The notes beneath the pieces are model-generated. The model made no database searches, was not told the DNA's origin, and worked only from the letters and a program-made list of their open reading frames with translations. Of a stretch of DNA of 45,557 bases, positions 1-7,489 are shown piece after piece (position 1 is the stretch's first letter; the number at the start of each line of letters is the position of its first letter). The stretch comes from DASUKL01 sp036278755. Its GTDB lineage: Bacteria; Chloroflexota; Limnocylindria; Limnocylindrales; CSP1-4. The position numbers were made by a program, and so were the translations under genes. The stretch is taken from NCBI GenBank assembly GCA_036278755.1, contig DASUKL010000128.1:1-45557 (forward strand), written 5' to 3'.

Positions 1-232
1 TAACGCTGCGGATTCGGACGTGTTTGGCCAGGACTGGGGCCTTCGGGACCCTCAAGCTCGGGCGCGGCCCGGATAACACGCCGCCAGGGGCGTGTTTGGC
101 CCATCGCGCCGCGAGTCTGGCGGCCTCCGGAGGCGCTGGACGCCAGGGCGACCCGGATGATGCCCGGCCCAGGGACCCTCCGGCCGGATGACGGTTCGGT
201 TCGGACTTATCTGGCCGCGCTCGGCCTGAACC
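1..232. other. Left-edge intergenic stretch
   Basis: No convincing gene is seen here. The stretch lies downstream of glpX (minus strand). Positions 117-146 can fold: outer arms CTGGCG/CGCCAG enclose the palindrome GCCTCCGGAGGC, which could act as the glpX transcript end, although no T tract follows. An 11-base motif, CGTGTTTGGCC, occurs twice (near 19 and near 91). The open frames that cross this stretch have random-looking, Arg/Pro-rich translations. Confidence 0.4.
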
Positions 233-1207
233 TCAGAGCCGGACGGCGGGCGGGCGCTCCCGATCGAACATGTGGACCGTGTCCACGAAGCGGACCTGCT
301 TGGTCTGGTAGGCCATGACCAGGGAGTGGGTCCGGGCCCCACCGCCGAAGAAGCGGACCCCGCCCAGGAGATCGCCGTCGGTCACGCCCGTGGCCGAGAA
401 GACGAGATGGTCGCCCGTGGCCAGGTCCTCCGTGTGATAGATGCGCTCCGGATCGTCGTGGCCCATGCGCGCCGACCGGGCCCGGTCCTCTTCATTGCGG
501 AAACGGAAGCGGGCCTGGATCTCGCCCCCCAGGCAGCGCAGGGCGGCCGCCGTGATGACCCCCTCGGGCGCGCCGCCGATGCCCATGACGGCATGGACGC
601 CCGTGCCCGAGACGGCGCAGCTGATGGCGGCGGAGAGATCGCCGTCGCTGATGAGCTTGATCCGCGCCCCGGCCGCCCGGACCTGCTCCACAAGCTCCTC
701 GTGGCGGGGCCGGTCGAGGATGACGATGGTGATGTCGCTGGCTTTGCGGCGCAGGGCGCCGGCGATGGCCTCCACGTTCTCGCCCGGGCTGCGGGTGAGG
801 TCCACGTGGCCCGCCACGACGGGGCCTACGCACAGCTTCTCGAGGTAGGTGTCGGGGGCGTGGAGCAGGCCACCGCGGTCCGCGGCGGCCAGGACGCAGA
901 TGGCGTTGGTCTGGCCCTTGGCCACGAGGTTCGTGCCTTCGAGCGGGTCGACGGCGATGTCCACCTCGGGCTGGCCCCCCTGGCGCTGGCCGACCTCCTC
1001 GCCGATATAGAGCATGGGCGCCTCGTCGCGCTCGCCCTCGCCGATGACGATGCGGCCGATCATCTCCACGTCGTCCATCGTCCGGCGCATGGCCTCGGTC
1101 GCGGCGCGATCCGCGCCCATCGTGTCGCCGCGGCCCATGTGGCGGGCCGAGTCGATGGCCGCCGCTTCGGTGATACGGACCATCTCGAGGGCGAGGTGCT
1201 GTTCCAT
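233..1207 (-). CDS. glpX: Fructose-1,6-bisphosphatase class II (GlpX)
   Basis: This is a 324-residue GlpX-type fructose-1,6-bisphosphatase, which removes the 1-phosphate of fructose 1,6-bisphosphate in gluconeogenesis. The metal-site residues known from the E. coli enzyme have clear counterparts: D33, E57 in GEGE, and D87/E90 in the signature DPLEGTNL. Family-typical stretches such as GTGVHAVMGIGGAPEG and SATGVTDGDLL follow in order, and the length is normal. The ATG at 1207 is chosen because GGAGG lies 4 bases upstream and the protein then begins MEQHLALEMVRITE, the usual family start; an in-frame upstream extension is Pro/Ala-rich and not conserved-looking. It sits 92 bases downstream of purH on the same strand and may be cotranscribed with it. 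Confidence 0.95.
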   Translation of the reverse strand: MEQHLALEMVRITEAAAIDSARHMGRGDTMGADRAATEAMRRTMDDVEMIGRIVIGEGERDEAPMLYIGEEVGQRQGGQPEVDIAVDPLEGTNLVAKGQTNAICVLAAADRGGLLHAPDTYLEKLCVGPVVAGHVDLTRSPGENVEAIAGALRRKASDITIVILDRPRHEELVEQVRAAGARIKLISDGDLSAAISCAVSGTGVHAVMGIGGAPEGVITAAALRCLGGEIQARFRFRNEEDRARSARMGHDDPERIYHTEDLATGDHLVFSATGVTDGDLLGGVRFFGGGARTHSLVMAYQTKQVRFVDTVHMFDRERPPAVRL

Positions 1208-1299
1208 CGTGCCTCCGGGGATCGCCGGCTGGAATGGAGCCGGGTTCGGTGCCGGCCGTTCGGGGGCCGGGCTGGGATCCGGCGCTGGGGCAGCCCGAT

Positions 1300-2847
1300 T
1301 CAATGGCGGAACGAGCGGCGGCCGGTGAAGACCATGGCCATGTGGTGGCGATCGGCGACCTCGATGGCCATCGCGTCACGGCGCGAGCCGCCGGGCTGGA
1401 TGATGGCCGTGACGCCGCGTTCCGCCGCCAGCTGGATGGCGTCGGCGAAGGGGAAGTAGGCGTCCGAGGCGAGCACGCTCATCTTGGCCCGTTCGGCCGC
1501 TCGATGCAGGCAGATCTCGACGGCCACGAGCCGGCTGGCCTGCCCCGCGCCCACGCCCACGAGGGACGAGTTGCGAGCGAGGACCACGGCGTTGCTGCGG
1601 ACGTGGCGCACGGCCCGCCAGGCGAACATGAGGTCCGTCAGCTCCTCCAGGGTCGGCCGGCGCCGGGTGACCACCCGCAGGCCGGCGCGGTCGAGCGGCG
1701 TGCGATCGACCGTCTCGACCAGGAGGCCGCCGCTGACCCGGGCGAAGTCGAGATCGGCGATGCCATAGTCGGAGAGACCGTCACCCGGCCGGGACGGCAC
1801 GACGAGCACCGCCAGCTCCGGCTTCTCGGCCAGCAGCAGCTGGGCCGCCGGGTCCGCTCCGGGCGCCACGACGGACTCGTAGGGCGTGTCTACGATGTGG
1901 CGCGCGGTGGCCTCGTCGAGGGGGCGGTTGACGGCCAGGGTGGCCCCGAAGGCGTCGACCGGATCGCCGGCCAGGGCTCGGGCGTAGGCCTCGGCCAGGT
2001 CGTCGTTCGAGGCCAGGCCCACGGGGTTGCCGCGCTTGACGATGGCCACCGTGGGGGCGGTGAAATCGCTCACGATGCGGAAGGCCGCGTCGAGATCGAG
2101 GAGGTCGTTGAAGGTCTGCTGGCCACCCTGCAGGCGGGCCGCGTCGGCCAGGGTCCCGGAGCGGTGGCTCGTCTCGCGGTAGAAGGCCGCCTGCTGCTGC
2201 GGATTCTCACCGTAGGGCAGGTCGGCCACCCGCTCCAGGACCAGCGTCAGCTGGCGCGGGAAGCGGTTCCGCCCGATGTGGTTCAGGTAGGCCGCGACCT
2301 CGGCGTTGTAGGCCGCCACGGTGGCGAACGCCTCGGCCGCCAGGCGCTGGCGGAGCTCGGGAGAGACGACCCCCCGCTCGCGCAGCTCGGCCAGGACGGC
2401 CGGGTAGTGGTCGGGGGCGCAGACCGCGGCCACGCCGGCGTAGTTGCGAGCCGCGGCCGACAGGAGGGCCACGCCCCCGACGTCGATGCGCTCCACGGCC
2501 TCGTCGAGGCTCAGCATCCGGGCCCCGACCTGGGGGGCGAAGGGGCTGACGTTGACGACGACGAGGTCGATGGGGGCGATGCCGTGCTCGACCAGCTCGG
2601 CCAGCTGCTCGGGCCGGTCGCGCCGAGCCAGGATGCCCGCGTAGACGGCCGGATGGAAGGTCTTGACCTGCCCGCCGGCGAGCGGCGGCACGGCCGTCAG
2701 GTCACTGATGGGCGCGGCCTCCAGGCCGTCGGCGGCAAGGGCTTCGCGGGTGCCGTCGGTGGCGAACAGCTCGACCCCCGCGCTGGCCAGTCCGCGGGCG
2801 AACGGGGCGAGGCCCTGGCGGTCGGCGACCGAGAGCAGGGCACGCAC
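1300..2847 (-). CDS. purH: PurH-type AICAR transformylase/IMP cyclohydrolase with altered active-site residues
   Basis: This 515-residue protein has the full PurH architecture: an N-terminal MGS-like IMP cyclohydrolase domain (about 1-190) and an AICAR formyltransferase domain (about 195-515), including LPYGENPQQQ, FAWRAVRHVRSNAV, GVGAGQASR and the C-terminal MVFTGRRSFRH. PurH catalyses the last two steps of purine synthesis to IMP. The GTG at 2847 is chosen because GGAGG precedes it by 7 bases and the protein then starts VRALLSV, as in the family. Several positions that are nearly invariant are changed: TGGT reads TDGT (D31), NLYPF reads NVSPF (S101), AAAKNH reads AAARNY (R134), and the transformylase KHxNPCG reads KRGNPVG (R272). 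It is therefore either a divergent working enzyme or a PurH-like protein with changed activity. Confidence 0.85.
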   Translation of the reverse strand: MRALLSVADRQGLAPFARGLASAGVELFATDGTREALAADGLEAAPISDLTAVPPLAGGQVKTFHPAVYAGILARRDRPEQLAELVEHGIAPIDLVVVNVSPFAPQVGARMLSLDEAVERIDVGGVALLSAAARNYAGVAAVCAPDHYPAVLAELRERGVVSPELRQRLAAEAFATVAAYNAEVAAYLNHIGRNRFPRQLTLVLERVADLPYGENPQQQAAFYRETSHRSGTLADAARLQGGQQTFNDLLDLDAAFRIVSDFTAPTVAIVKRGNPVGLASNDDLAEAYARALAGDPVDAFGATLAVNRPLDEATARHIVDTPYESVVAPGADPAAQLLLAEKPELAVLVVPSRPGDGLSDYGIADLDFARVSGGLLVETVDRTPLDRAGLRVVTRRRPTLEELTDLMFAWRAVRHVRSNAVVLARNSSLVGVGAGQASRLVAVEICLHRAAERAKMSVLASDAYFPFADAIQLAAERGVTAIIQPGGSRRDAMAIEVADRHHMAMVFTGRRSFRH

Positions 2848-2922
2848 GCGGGTCCCTCCAGCTGCTGGCGCCGTGCGCCGGCCGACGCGGCCGCGCATGG
2901 GCACGGCGGCCCGGGCCGGTCG

Positions 2923-2931
2923 AGTATAGCA
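2923..2931 (-). promoter_or_regulatory. Candidate extended -10 promoter of purH
   Basis: Read on the minus strand the sequence is TGC-TATACT, a match to an extended -10 element (TGn-TATAAT). It would start transcription about 70 bases before the purH GTG. No good -35 hexamer is visible. A second extended -10-like motif, TGG-TATCCT, lies on the plus strand at 2941-2949, facing the membrane-protein gene at 3002, so this AT-richer patch looks like a divergent promoter region. Confidence 0.4.
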
Positions 2932-3001
2932 AGCGGCCTCTGGTATCCTCGGCCGGCCGGGCGAGGGCCCGGGTGGACGGCGGCCACCCGCCGCGGCGAC
3001 G

Positions 3002-3436
3002 GTGAGCATGACCCTGGCGCCCTGGGAGTACCTCCTCCTCCAGTTCGACTCGGTGAACTTCCCGGACATCTTCTGGGCCATCGTCGTCGCCTCGATCGTG
3101 CTGCTCGCCGGCCAGGTGATCGTCTACAACGTCAGGTCGCGCCAGCTGCACCGCTACGAGCCCCTCGTGACGATGCAGGAGTGGCTGCTGTGGACCGGCA
3201 TCTGCACCTTCTCCCTGCTGCTCGTCGAGGCGGTCTTCGTCTTCTATTTCCTGTTCGTCCTGCTGACGATCCTCATCGGCGTGGCCTGCTATCTCTGGAT
3301 CCGCTTCCGTCACTGGCCGCCGGAGATCGAGGCCTACAACGCCCAGCTGCGCCGGGCGCGGTTCTTCAGCCAGGCCCGTTACAAGCACCCCGAGGCGACC
3401 ATCCGGACGCGCAACCGGAAGCGCCGCAGGCGCTGA
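3002..3436 (+). CDS. Small membrane protein of unknown function
   Basis: I do not recognise a family. The 144-residue product has a hydrophobic helix at about 22-43 (IFWAIVVASIVLLAGQVIVY) and a long hydrophobic stretch at about 62-98 that could be two close helices. The C-terminus is strongly basic, ending RTRNRKRRRR, so it probably faces the cytoplasm. The GTG at 3002 is used; an ATG two codons later is equally possible. It is divergent from purH and is followed 17 bases later by the cupin gene, so the two may be cotranscribed. Confidence 0.7.
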   Translation: MSMTLAPWEYLLLQFDSVNFPDIFWAIVVASIVLLAGQVIVYNVRSRQLHRYEPLVTMQEWLLWTGICTFSLLLVEAVFVFYFLFVLLTILIGVACYLWIRFRHWPPEIEAYNAQLRRARFFSQARYKHPEATIRTRNRKRRRR

Positions 3437-3453
3437 GCGGCGGCGTCCGCGCC

Positions 3454-3981
3454 ATGGAGATCAGGCGATTCGGGCCGGGCCATCGGCGACCGGAGGGCCC
3501 GGCCGGCTCGACGGGGCTTTCCGGCCAGGTCATCCACGAGGATGGGCGGGCCCTCATCAGCGAGCTGGCCTTCACGGCCCGCGGCATGATCGCGCCCCAC
3601 AGCAACCCCAACACGACCCTCTTCATCGTGGTCAGCGGCGGCGGCTTCGTCCAGGTCGGGGACGAGCGGGCCCGGGTCAACCACGGCGAGGCCGTCCTCT
3701 GGCCCGCCGGCCTGCCCCATGGGGCGTACACCGAGGGGACCGAGATGCGGGCCATCGTGGTCGAGCTGACCGGGGCCGATGACGCCTGGGCCCGGGGCAT
3801 CCTCGAGGCCGGCACGCCGACGCCCGACCATGGGCGCCCGGCCCTCGGCGCCGGAGATCAGGGCCCACCGCCCGCAGGCGCCCCTGACGCTCGCCCCGAA
3901 GCCACGCCGGCCGAGGGCGAGCTGGCCGAGCGGGACCCCTCGCCCGACGCATACGACGCCTCTACGGGCGAGCCCTGGTAG
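3454..3981 (+). CDS. Cupin-domain protein
   Basis: The 175-residue product has a single small beta-barrel cupin domain over about residues 25-115. The first cupin motif can be seen as APHSNPNTTLFIVVSGGGFVQVG and the second as GEAVLWPAGLPHGAYTE; the pattern keeps His (PHS, LPHG) as likely metal ligands. The remaining 60 residues are Pro/Ala/Asp-rich and look disordered. Small cupins of this type bind a metal or a small ligand, and the substrate cannot be told from sequence. It starts at the ATG at 3454 and ends 24 bases before the serine hydrolase. Confidence 0.8.
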   Translation: MEIRRFGPGHRRPEGPAGSTGLSGQVIHEDGRALISELAFTARGMIAPHSNPNTTLFIVVSGGGFVQVGDERARVNHGEAVLWPAGLPHGAYTEGTEMRAIVVELTGADDAWARGILEAGTPTPDHGRPALGAGDQGPPPAGAPDARPEATPAEGELAERDPSPDAYDASTGEPW

Positions 3982-3985
3982 AGCC

Positions 3986-4009
3986 GTGAGGGCAGGGGTA
4001 CAGCCGTGA
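3986..4009 (+). CDS. Seven-codon minicistron ahead of the serine hydrolase
   Basis: A GTG 4 bases after the cupin stop opens a reading frame of seven codons (MRAGVQP) whose TGA overlaps the GTG of the next gene as GTGA (4006-4009). It comes from a duplicated start region: AGCCGTGAGGG occurs twice, 20 bases apart. The 20-base step automatically makes the first copy end on the second start. Whether it is translated is unknown; it could couple translation from the cupin gene to the hydrolase. The same arrangement occurs before hpt at 22304. Confidence 0.3.
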   Translation: MRAGVQP

Positions 4010-5478
4010 GGGTCGGGCGGGGCCCCCGCCGACGCTTCGCCGGATCCGCCGGATCCGGTCCGGGGGCCATCCTGGCAGCCCTCCTGGCGGCCCTTCTGGC
4101 GGGCAGCCTGGCGGCCTGCGGGTCACCACTGTCAGGCACCAGCGGATCCCGGTCGGCTCCACGTTCGGCGACCCTCGCCGCCTCGCCGGCGGCCTCCACG
4201 CCGGCCGTCGCCCAGGTCGGGGCGACGGCCACGCCGATCGGCACCGACCCGAGGTCGACGGCCTCGGCCGGCGGATGGGGCAGCCCCAGCACCTCCGCAC
4301 CCGCGGCCACGGCGACGCCCTCGCCCTCCGGGCCGACCCCGAGCTCCAGCCCGGGGTCCACACCCTCGTCCGTCCCGGCCCAGCCGAGCCTGAGCCCGTC
4401 GACGGCCCGGGCCCTCAGCGCCACGTTCACCGCTGCCGCCCGGCGGCTGGGCGTCCCGGGCGTCCAGGCCACGGTCCTCTTCGCCGACGGGCAGACCTGG
4501 CAGGGCGCCTACGGCTACGCCGACCTGAAGACCAGGCGGGCCATCACCTCGGCCGACGTCTTCGACGTGGGCAGCATCACCAAGACCTTCGTCGCCGCGG
4601 AGGTGCTCGAGCTGGTGGCCGCCGGCCGGCTCGGGCTCGACGACCACCTGTCCGAGTGGCTAGCGGGCCTGCCGGATGCCAACCAGATCACGATCCGCCA
4701 GCTGTTGAGCCACACCAGCGGCCTGGCCGACTATCTCGAGAACCCCAAGCTGTTGCGGGCCATCGATGCCGAGCCAGCGCGGCGCTGGACGCCGGGCCAG
4801 CTGCTGGCCTACATCGGCCGGCCGCTCTTCCGGCCGGGCAGCGACTGGCGCTATTCGAACTCGAACTTCCTGGTCCTGGGCATCATCGCCGCGACGGTCG
4901 AGGGCCGGCCCCTGGCCAAGGCCCTGGAGGACCGCTTCCTCGTCCCGCTGGAGCTGGGCCGCACGGCCCTCCAGTCACCGACGGTCTCCGCCGCAGCCAG
5001 CGTCGGGGGCCCGGCCGCCCTGCCCTACGCCCGTACGGGCGGCTCGAGGACCGCGGTCGTGTCGCTGGGCGACGGGAGCGCCTACCTGCCCTACGCCTCG
5101 CTGGGCACGGCCCTCTCCACGGCCGGGGCGCTGATCAGCGATTCGACCGACCTAGCCCGCTGGGCAGCAGCGCTATACGGTGGTCAGGTCCTCCCGCCGA
5201 CTCTCCTCGCGACGATGACCGACGACGCGGTCAGCAAGCCCTTCCACCCTGACCGGGACTACGCCCTGGGCACGGAGCTCAAGCGCCTGGCCGGCCTGGC
5301 CACCCTGGGCCACAGCGGCGCCTGCTCGGGCTACCGATCGGCGATGCGCTACGTGCCCGCCCTGGGGGCCACGGTGGTCGTGCTCGTCAACGAGGAGGTG
5401 CTCGATCCCGACACGGTCACGACGGCCCTCATCGCCACCCTCCAGCGCCTGGGTCCGGGGTCCGGTCGCGCCGTCTAA
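4006..5478 (+). CDS. Lipoprotein serine hydrolase, beta-lactamase/D-alanyl-D-alanine carboxypeptidase class C family
   Basis: The 490-residue product starts with a basic N-terminus, a hydrophobic stretch (about 20-37) and a lipobox LAAC, predicting lipidation at Cys38 and export. A Ser/Thr/Pro/Ala-rich linker (about 40-125) leads to a serine hydrolase domain. The active-site motifs of the class C beta-lactamase/DD-peptidase fold are present: S190-I-T-K193, Y283-S-N285, and H436-S-G in place of KTG. Family members cleave D-Ala-D-Ala peptides, esters or beta-lactams, so the exact substrate is open. The GTG at 4006 is chosen because it gives an intact signal peptide; the identical-looking GTG at 3986 is out of frame. 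A strong hairpin follows at 5487. Confidence 0.88.
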   Translation: MRVGRGPRRRFAGSAGSGPGAILAALLAALLAGSLAACGSPLSGTSGSRSAPRSATLAASPAASTPAVAQVGATATPIGTDPRSTASAGGWGSPSTSAPAATATPSPSGPTPSSSPGSTPSSVPAQPSLSPSTARALSATFTAAARRLGVPGVQATVLFADGQTWQGAYGYADLKTRRAITSADVFDVGSITKTFVAAEVLELVAAGRLGLDDHLSEWLAGLPDANQITIRQLLSHTSGLADYLENPKLLRAIDAEPARRWTPGQLLAYIGRPLFRPGSDWRYSNSNFLVLGIIAATVEGRPLAKALEDRFLVPLELGRTALQSPTVSAAASVGGPAALPYARTGGSRTAVVSLGDGSAYLPYASLGTALSTAGALISDSTDLARWAAALYGGQVLPPTLLATMTDDAVSKPFHPDRDYALGTELKRLAGLATLGHSGACSGYRSAMRYVPALGATVVVLVNEEVLDPDTVTTALIATLQRLGPGSGRAV

Positions 5479-5486
5479 CGGGGTGG

Positions 5487-5510
5487 CTGCCGCGTCCCCG
5501 GACGCGGCAG
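5487..5510. terminator. Hairpin between convergent transcription units
   Basis: A perfect 11-bp inverted repeat, CTGCCGCGTCC / GGACGCGGCAG, with 2 bases between the arms lies just after the serine hydrolase stop and faces the 3' end of the heat-shock operon. No T tract follows on either strand. Its place between two converging units makes a bidirectional terminator or mRNA 3'-end barrier likely. Confidence 0.5.
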
Positions 5511-5587
5511 GTGGCCGCCTACGATCGAGGCAGGGAACGGGGTGTCGGGGAGGCGGCGACCAGATGCGGCGCGCTCCCATCGGTGGA

Positions 5588-6235
5588 TCAGGTGAGAGGC
5601 GATCGTCGCAATACCGCGCCCAGCTGGCCCAGCACCCGGGCCGTGGCGCCCCAGACGAAGAGCCCCTCGGCGGGGTAAGCGCCGTAGCGCAGCCGCCAGC
5701 CCCCACGGTCGGCCTCGACGATCTCGATGGGGGCGGCGGGCAGGAAGAGATCGACGGGTGGCTCGAGGATGGCCGCCACCTCGCGCGCGTCGGGCCGGAG
5801 GCGCGGCGCGCGTTCGGCCAGGGCCAGGACGGGCACGAGGCGGAAGCCGGAGACCCGCACCTCGACGGGCCCGAGCCGGCCCATCAACCGTAGGCCGGCG
5901 GCCGTGGGGTCGAGGCCGACCTCCTCGCTGGCCTCGCGCAGGGCCGCCGCTTCGAGGTCAGCATCCCCAGGCTCGAGGGCCCCTCCCGGCAGGCTGACCT
6001 CACCAGCGTGGCGATAGTCGCCGGCCGGCCGTCGGATAAGGACGAGGTGCGCCTCGCCCGCGGTGTCCGGGAAGAGCAGGACGAGACCTGCCGCGTCGCG
6101 CATCGGCGGCGTGGCCGGGAAGCGCGGCGGCCGTCCGCCACGGCCCGCGATGACGACGGGGTCCAGCGCGGCCGGCGAGCGTGGCAGAGGATCAGGCAGT
6201 CGCCCCAGACGCGCGGCGACCTCCTCGAAACGCAT
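5588..6235 (-). CDS. NUDIX hydrolase, CoA pyrophosphatase-like
   Basis: The 215-residue product carries a complete Nudix box, G-x5-E-x7-REAxEEVG (GALEPGDADLEAAALREASE followed by EVGL). Just before it, GDYRHAGEVSLPGG resembles the CoA-pyrophosphatase signature (LRxHxGQVxFPGG), so cleavage of coenzyme A or a related dinucleotide is the best guess. It begins 6 bases after the midA stop and is the last gene of the heat-shock operon. Its presence there suggests a housekeeping role in clearing damaged nucleotides or CoA derivatives under stress, which is an inference. Confidence 0.85.
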   Translation of the reverse strand: MRFEEVAARLGRLPDPLPRSPAALDPVVIAGRGGRPPRFPATPPMRDAAGLVLLFPDTAGEAHLVLIRRPAGDYRHAGEVSLPGGALEPGDADLEAAALREASEEVGLDPTAAGLRLMGRLGPVEVRVSGFRLVPVLALAERAPRLRPDAREVAAILEPPVDLFLPAAPIEIVEADRGGWRLRYGAYPAEGLFVWGATARVLGQLGAVLRRSPLT

Positions 6236-6241
6236 GGCGAC

Positions 6242-7489
6242 CTAGGCCTGCGGCGGGTCGGGAGGCCCGCCGGCCCGATCCGGACCACCGAGCCCACCGA
6301 GCCCACCAGCCCCAGCCTGCCCGCCGGCCTGGCCGAAGCCGGCGGGCAGGCTGGCACCCAGGCCGCGGAGCGGTGGGTCGAGCGGCGCGTCTCGGGCCAG
6401 GACGAGGACTTCGAAGCGGCCCAGGCGCCGGGGGTCGAGCAGGTCGCGCAAGGCCGCCCGGGCGGAGCGGTAGCGGTCGGCGCTCATCTCCTGGCGCCCG
6501 CCCAGCTCGGTCAGCAGCGAGCCCGCGTCGAGGCCCAGGGCGAAGGCCGGCAGAGGGACCCGACCAGCCACCCCCAGGCCGGACGCGCCCGCCGCCGCCT
6601 CCACGGCCGTCCAGTCCACGTGGGCGGTGAGGTCCTGCTCGCCCACTGCCTGGAAGGGGTCGTCGCCAGCGTGGTGGGCCCGGTAGGTCCGCAGGAGGCC
6701 TTCGGGCCGGGCCGCATCGTGGCGCCGGGCGGCAGGGTGGCCGTAGTCCACGATCAGGGCATAGCCCCGCCGCAGGTCGCGGCCCAGCCTGGCGACCCAG
6801 TCGAGCGCCGCGAGGCAGACCTCGGTCCGCTGGCCGTCGGCCAGGACGATGTCTTCGGCCGCCAGCTGGGCGGCCAGCCGGGGCTCGGACAGCGGTCCGG
6901 GCCGTTCTACGAACCAGTCCTCGGCCCAGTCGACGAGCAGCTCCAGCAGCTCCCCGTCGCGGAGCACCAGGCGGTGGACGGGCAGGGCGTCGAGCAGCTC
7001 GTTGGCGATGACCAGACCCGGGTCGAGCGGTGCCGACTCCTCCCCGATGGTCGCGCCCAGGCCGGCGGCGGCGAGGCGTGCGGCGATCGCGGTGCCGCGC
7101 TGCGGGTCGGCCTCACGCGCCGCGTAGCGGACGGCCGCGAAGGCCCCCGGCGACGTGGCCCGCAGGGCCTCCAGGAGCGTCTGGGCCAGGGCCCCTGAGC
7201 CGGCCCCGTCCTCGCGCAAGTGGAGCTGGGCCGGCTGCCCGAGGCGCTCCCAGCAGTCCGCCACCTGGCGGGCCAGCAGCGCTCCGAAGAGGGGGTCCTG
7301 CTCGGGCGCGCTGAGGAAGTCGCCGCTCCGGCTGGCCCGGTCGGCGCGACGGACGTAGTAGCCCTCCTCGGGGTCGTAGAGGGCCGCCGCCATGAAGTCG
7401 GCGAAGGTCAGCGGACCGGCAGCCTGGATCCGGTCACGCAGCCGCTCGACGAGCGGGGCGCGGCTCTCGGCCCAGCGCGGGTCGGTCAA
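6242..7489 (-). CDS. SAM-dependent methyltransferase, MidA/NDUFAF7 family
   Basis: The product is 415 residues. The family opening is clear (GPLTFADFMAAALYDPEEGYY, split as GPLTFADF and ALYDPEEGYY), followed by the SAM-binding loop REDGAGSGALAQ, the ANELLDALPVHR motif and VDYGHPAA. Relatives methylate protein arginine in complex I assembly in mitochondria; bacterial substrates are unknown. The start is a TTG at 7489 that overlaps the clpB TGA (TTGA), keeping the translational coupling seen across this operon; no better start is in frame before the conserved region. The C-terminal 45 residues are Gly/Ala-rich repeats (GGQAGAGGLGGLGG) not typical of the family. Confidence 0.85.
   Translation of the reverse strand: MTDPRWAESRAPLVERLRDRIQAAGPLTFADFMAAALYDPEEGYYVRRADRASRSGDFLSAPEQDPLFGALLARQVADCWERLGQPAQLHLREDGAGSGALAQTLLEALRATSPGAFAAVRYAAREADPQRGTAIAARLAAAGLGATIGEESAPLDPGLVIANELLDALPVHRLVLRDGELLELLVDWAEDWFVERPGPLSEPRLAAQLAAEDIVLADGQRTEVCLAALDWVARLGRDLRRGYALIVDYGHPAARRHDAARPEGLLRTYRAHHAGDDPFQAVGEQDLTAHVDWTAVEAAAGASGLGVAGRVPLPAFALGLDAGSLLTELGGRQEMSADRYRSARAALRDLLDPRRLGRFEVLVLARDAPLDPPLRGLGASLPAGFGQAGGQAGAGGLGGLGGPDRAGGPPDPPQA

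Noticed and set aside
1234..3981. 915-codon plus-strand frame ending in the cupin protein
   Set aside because: Only the last 176 codons (from 3454) look like a protein; the upstream part is antisense to purH and crosses the small membrane-protein gene.
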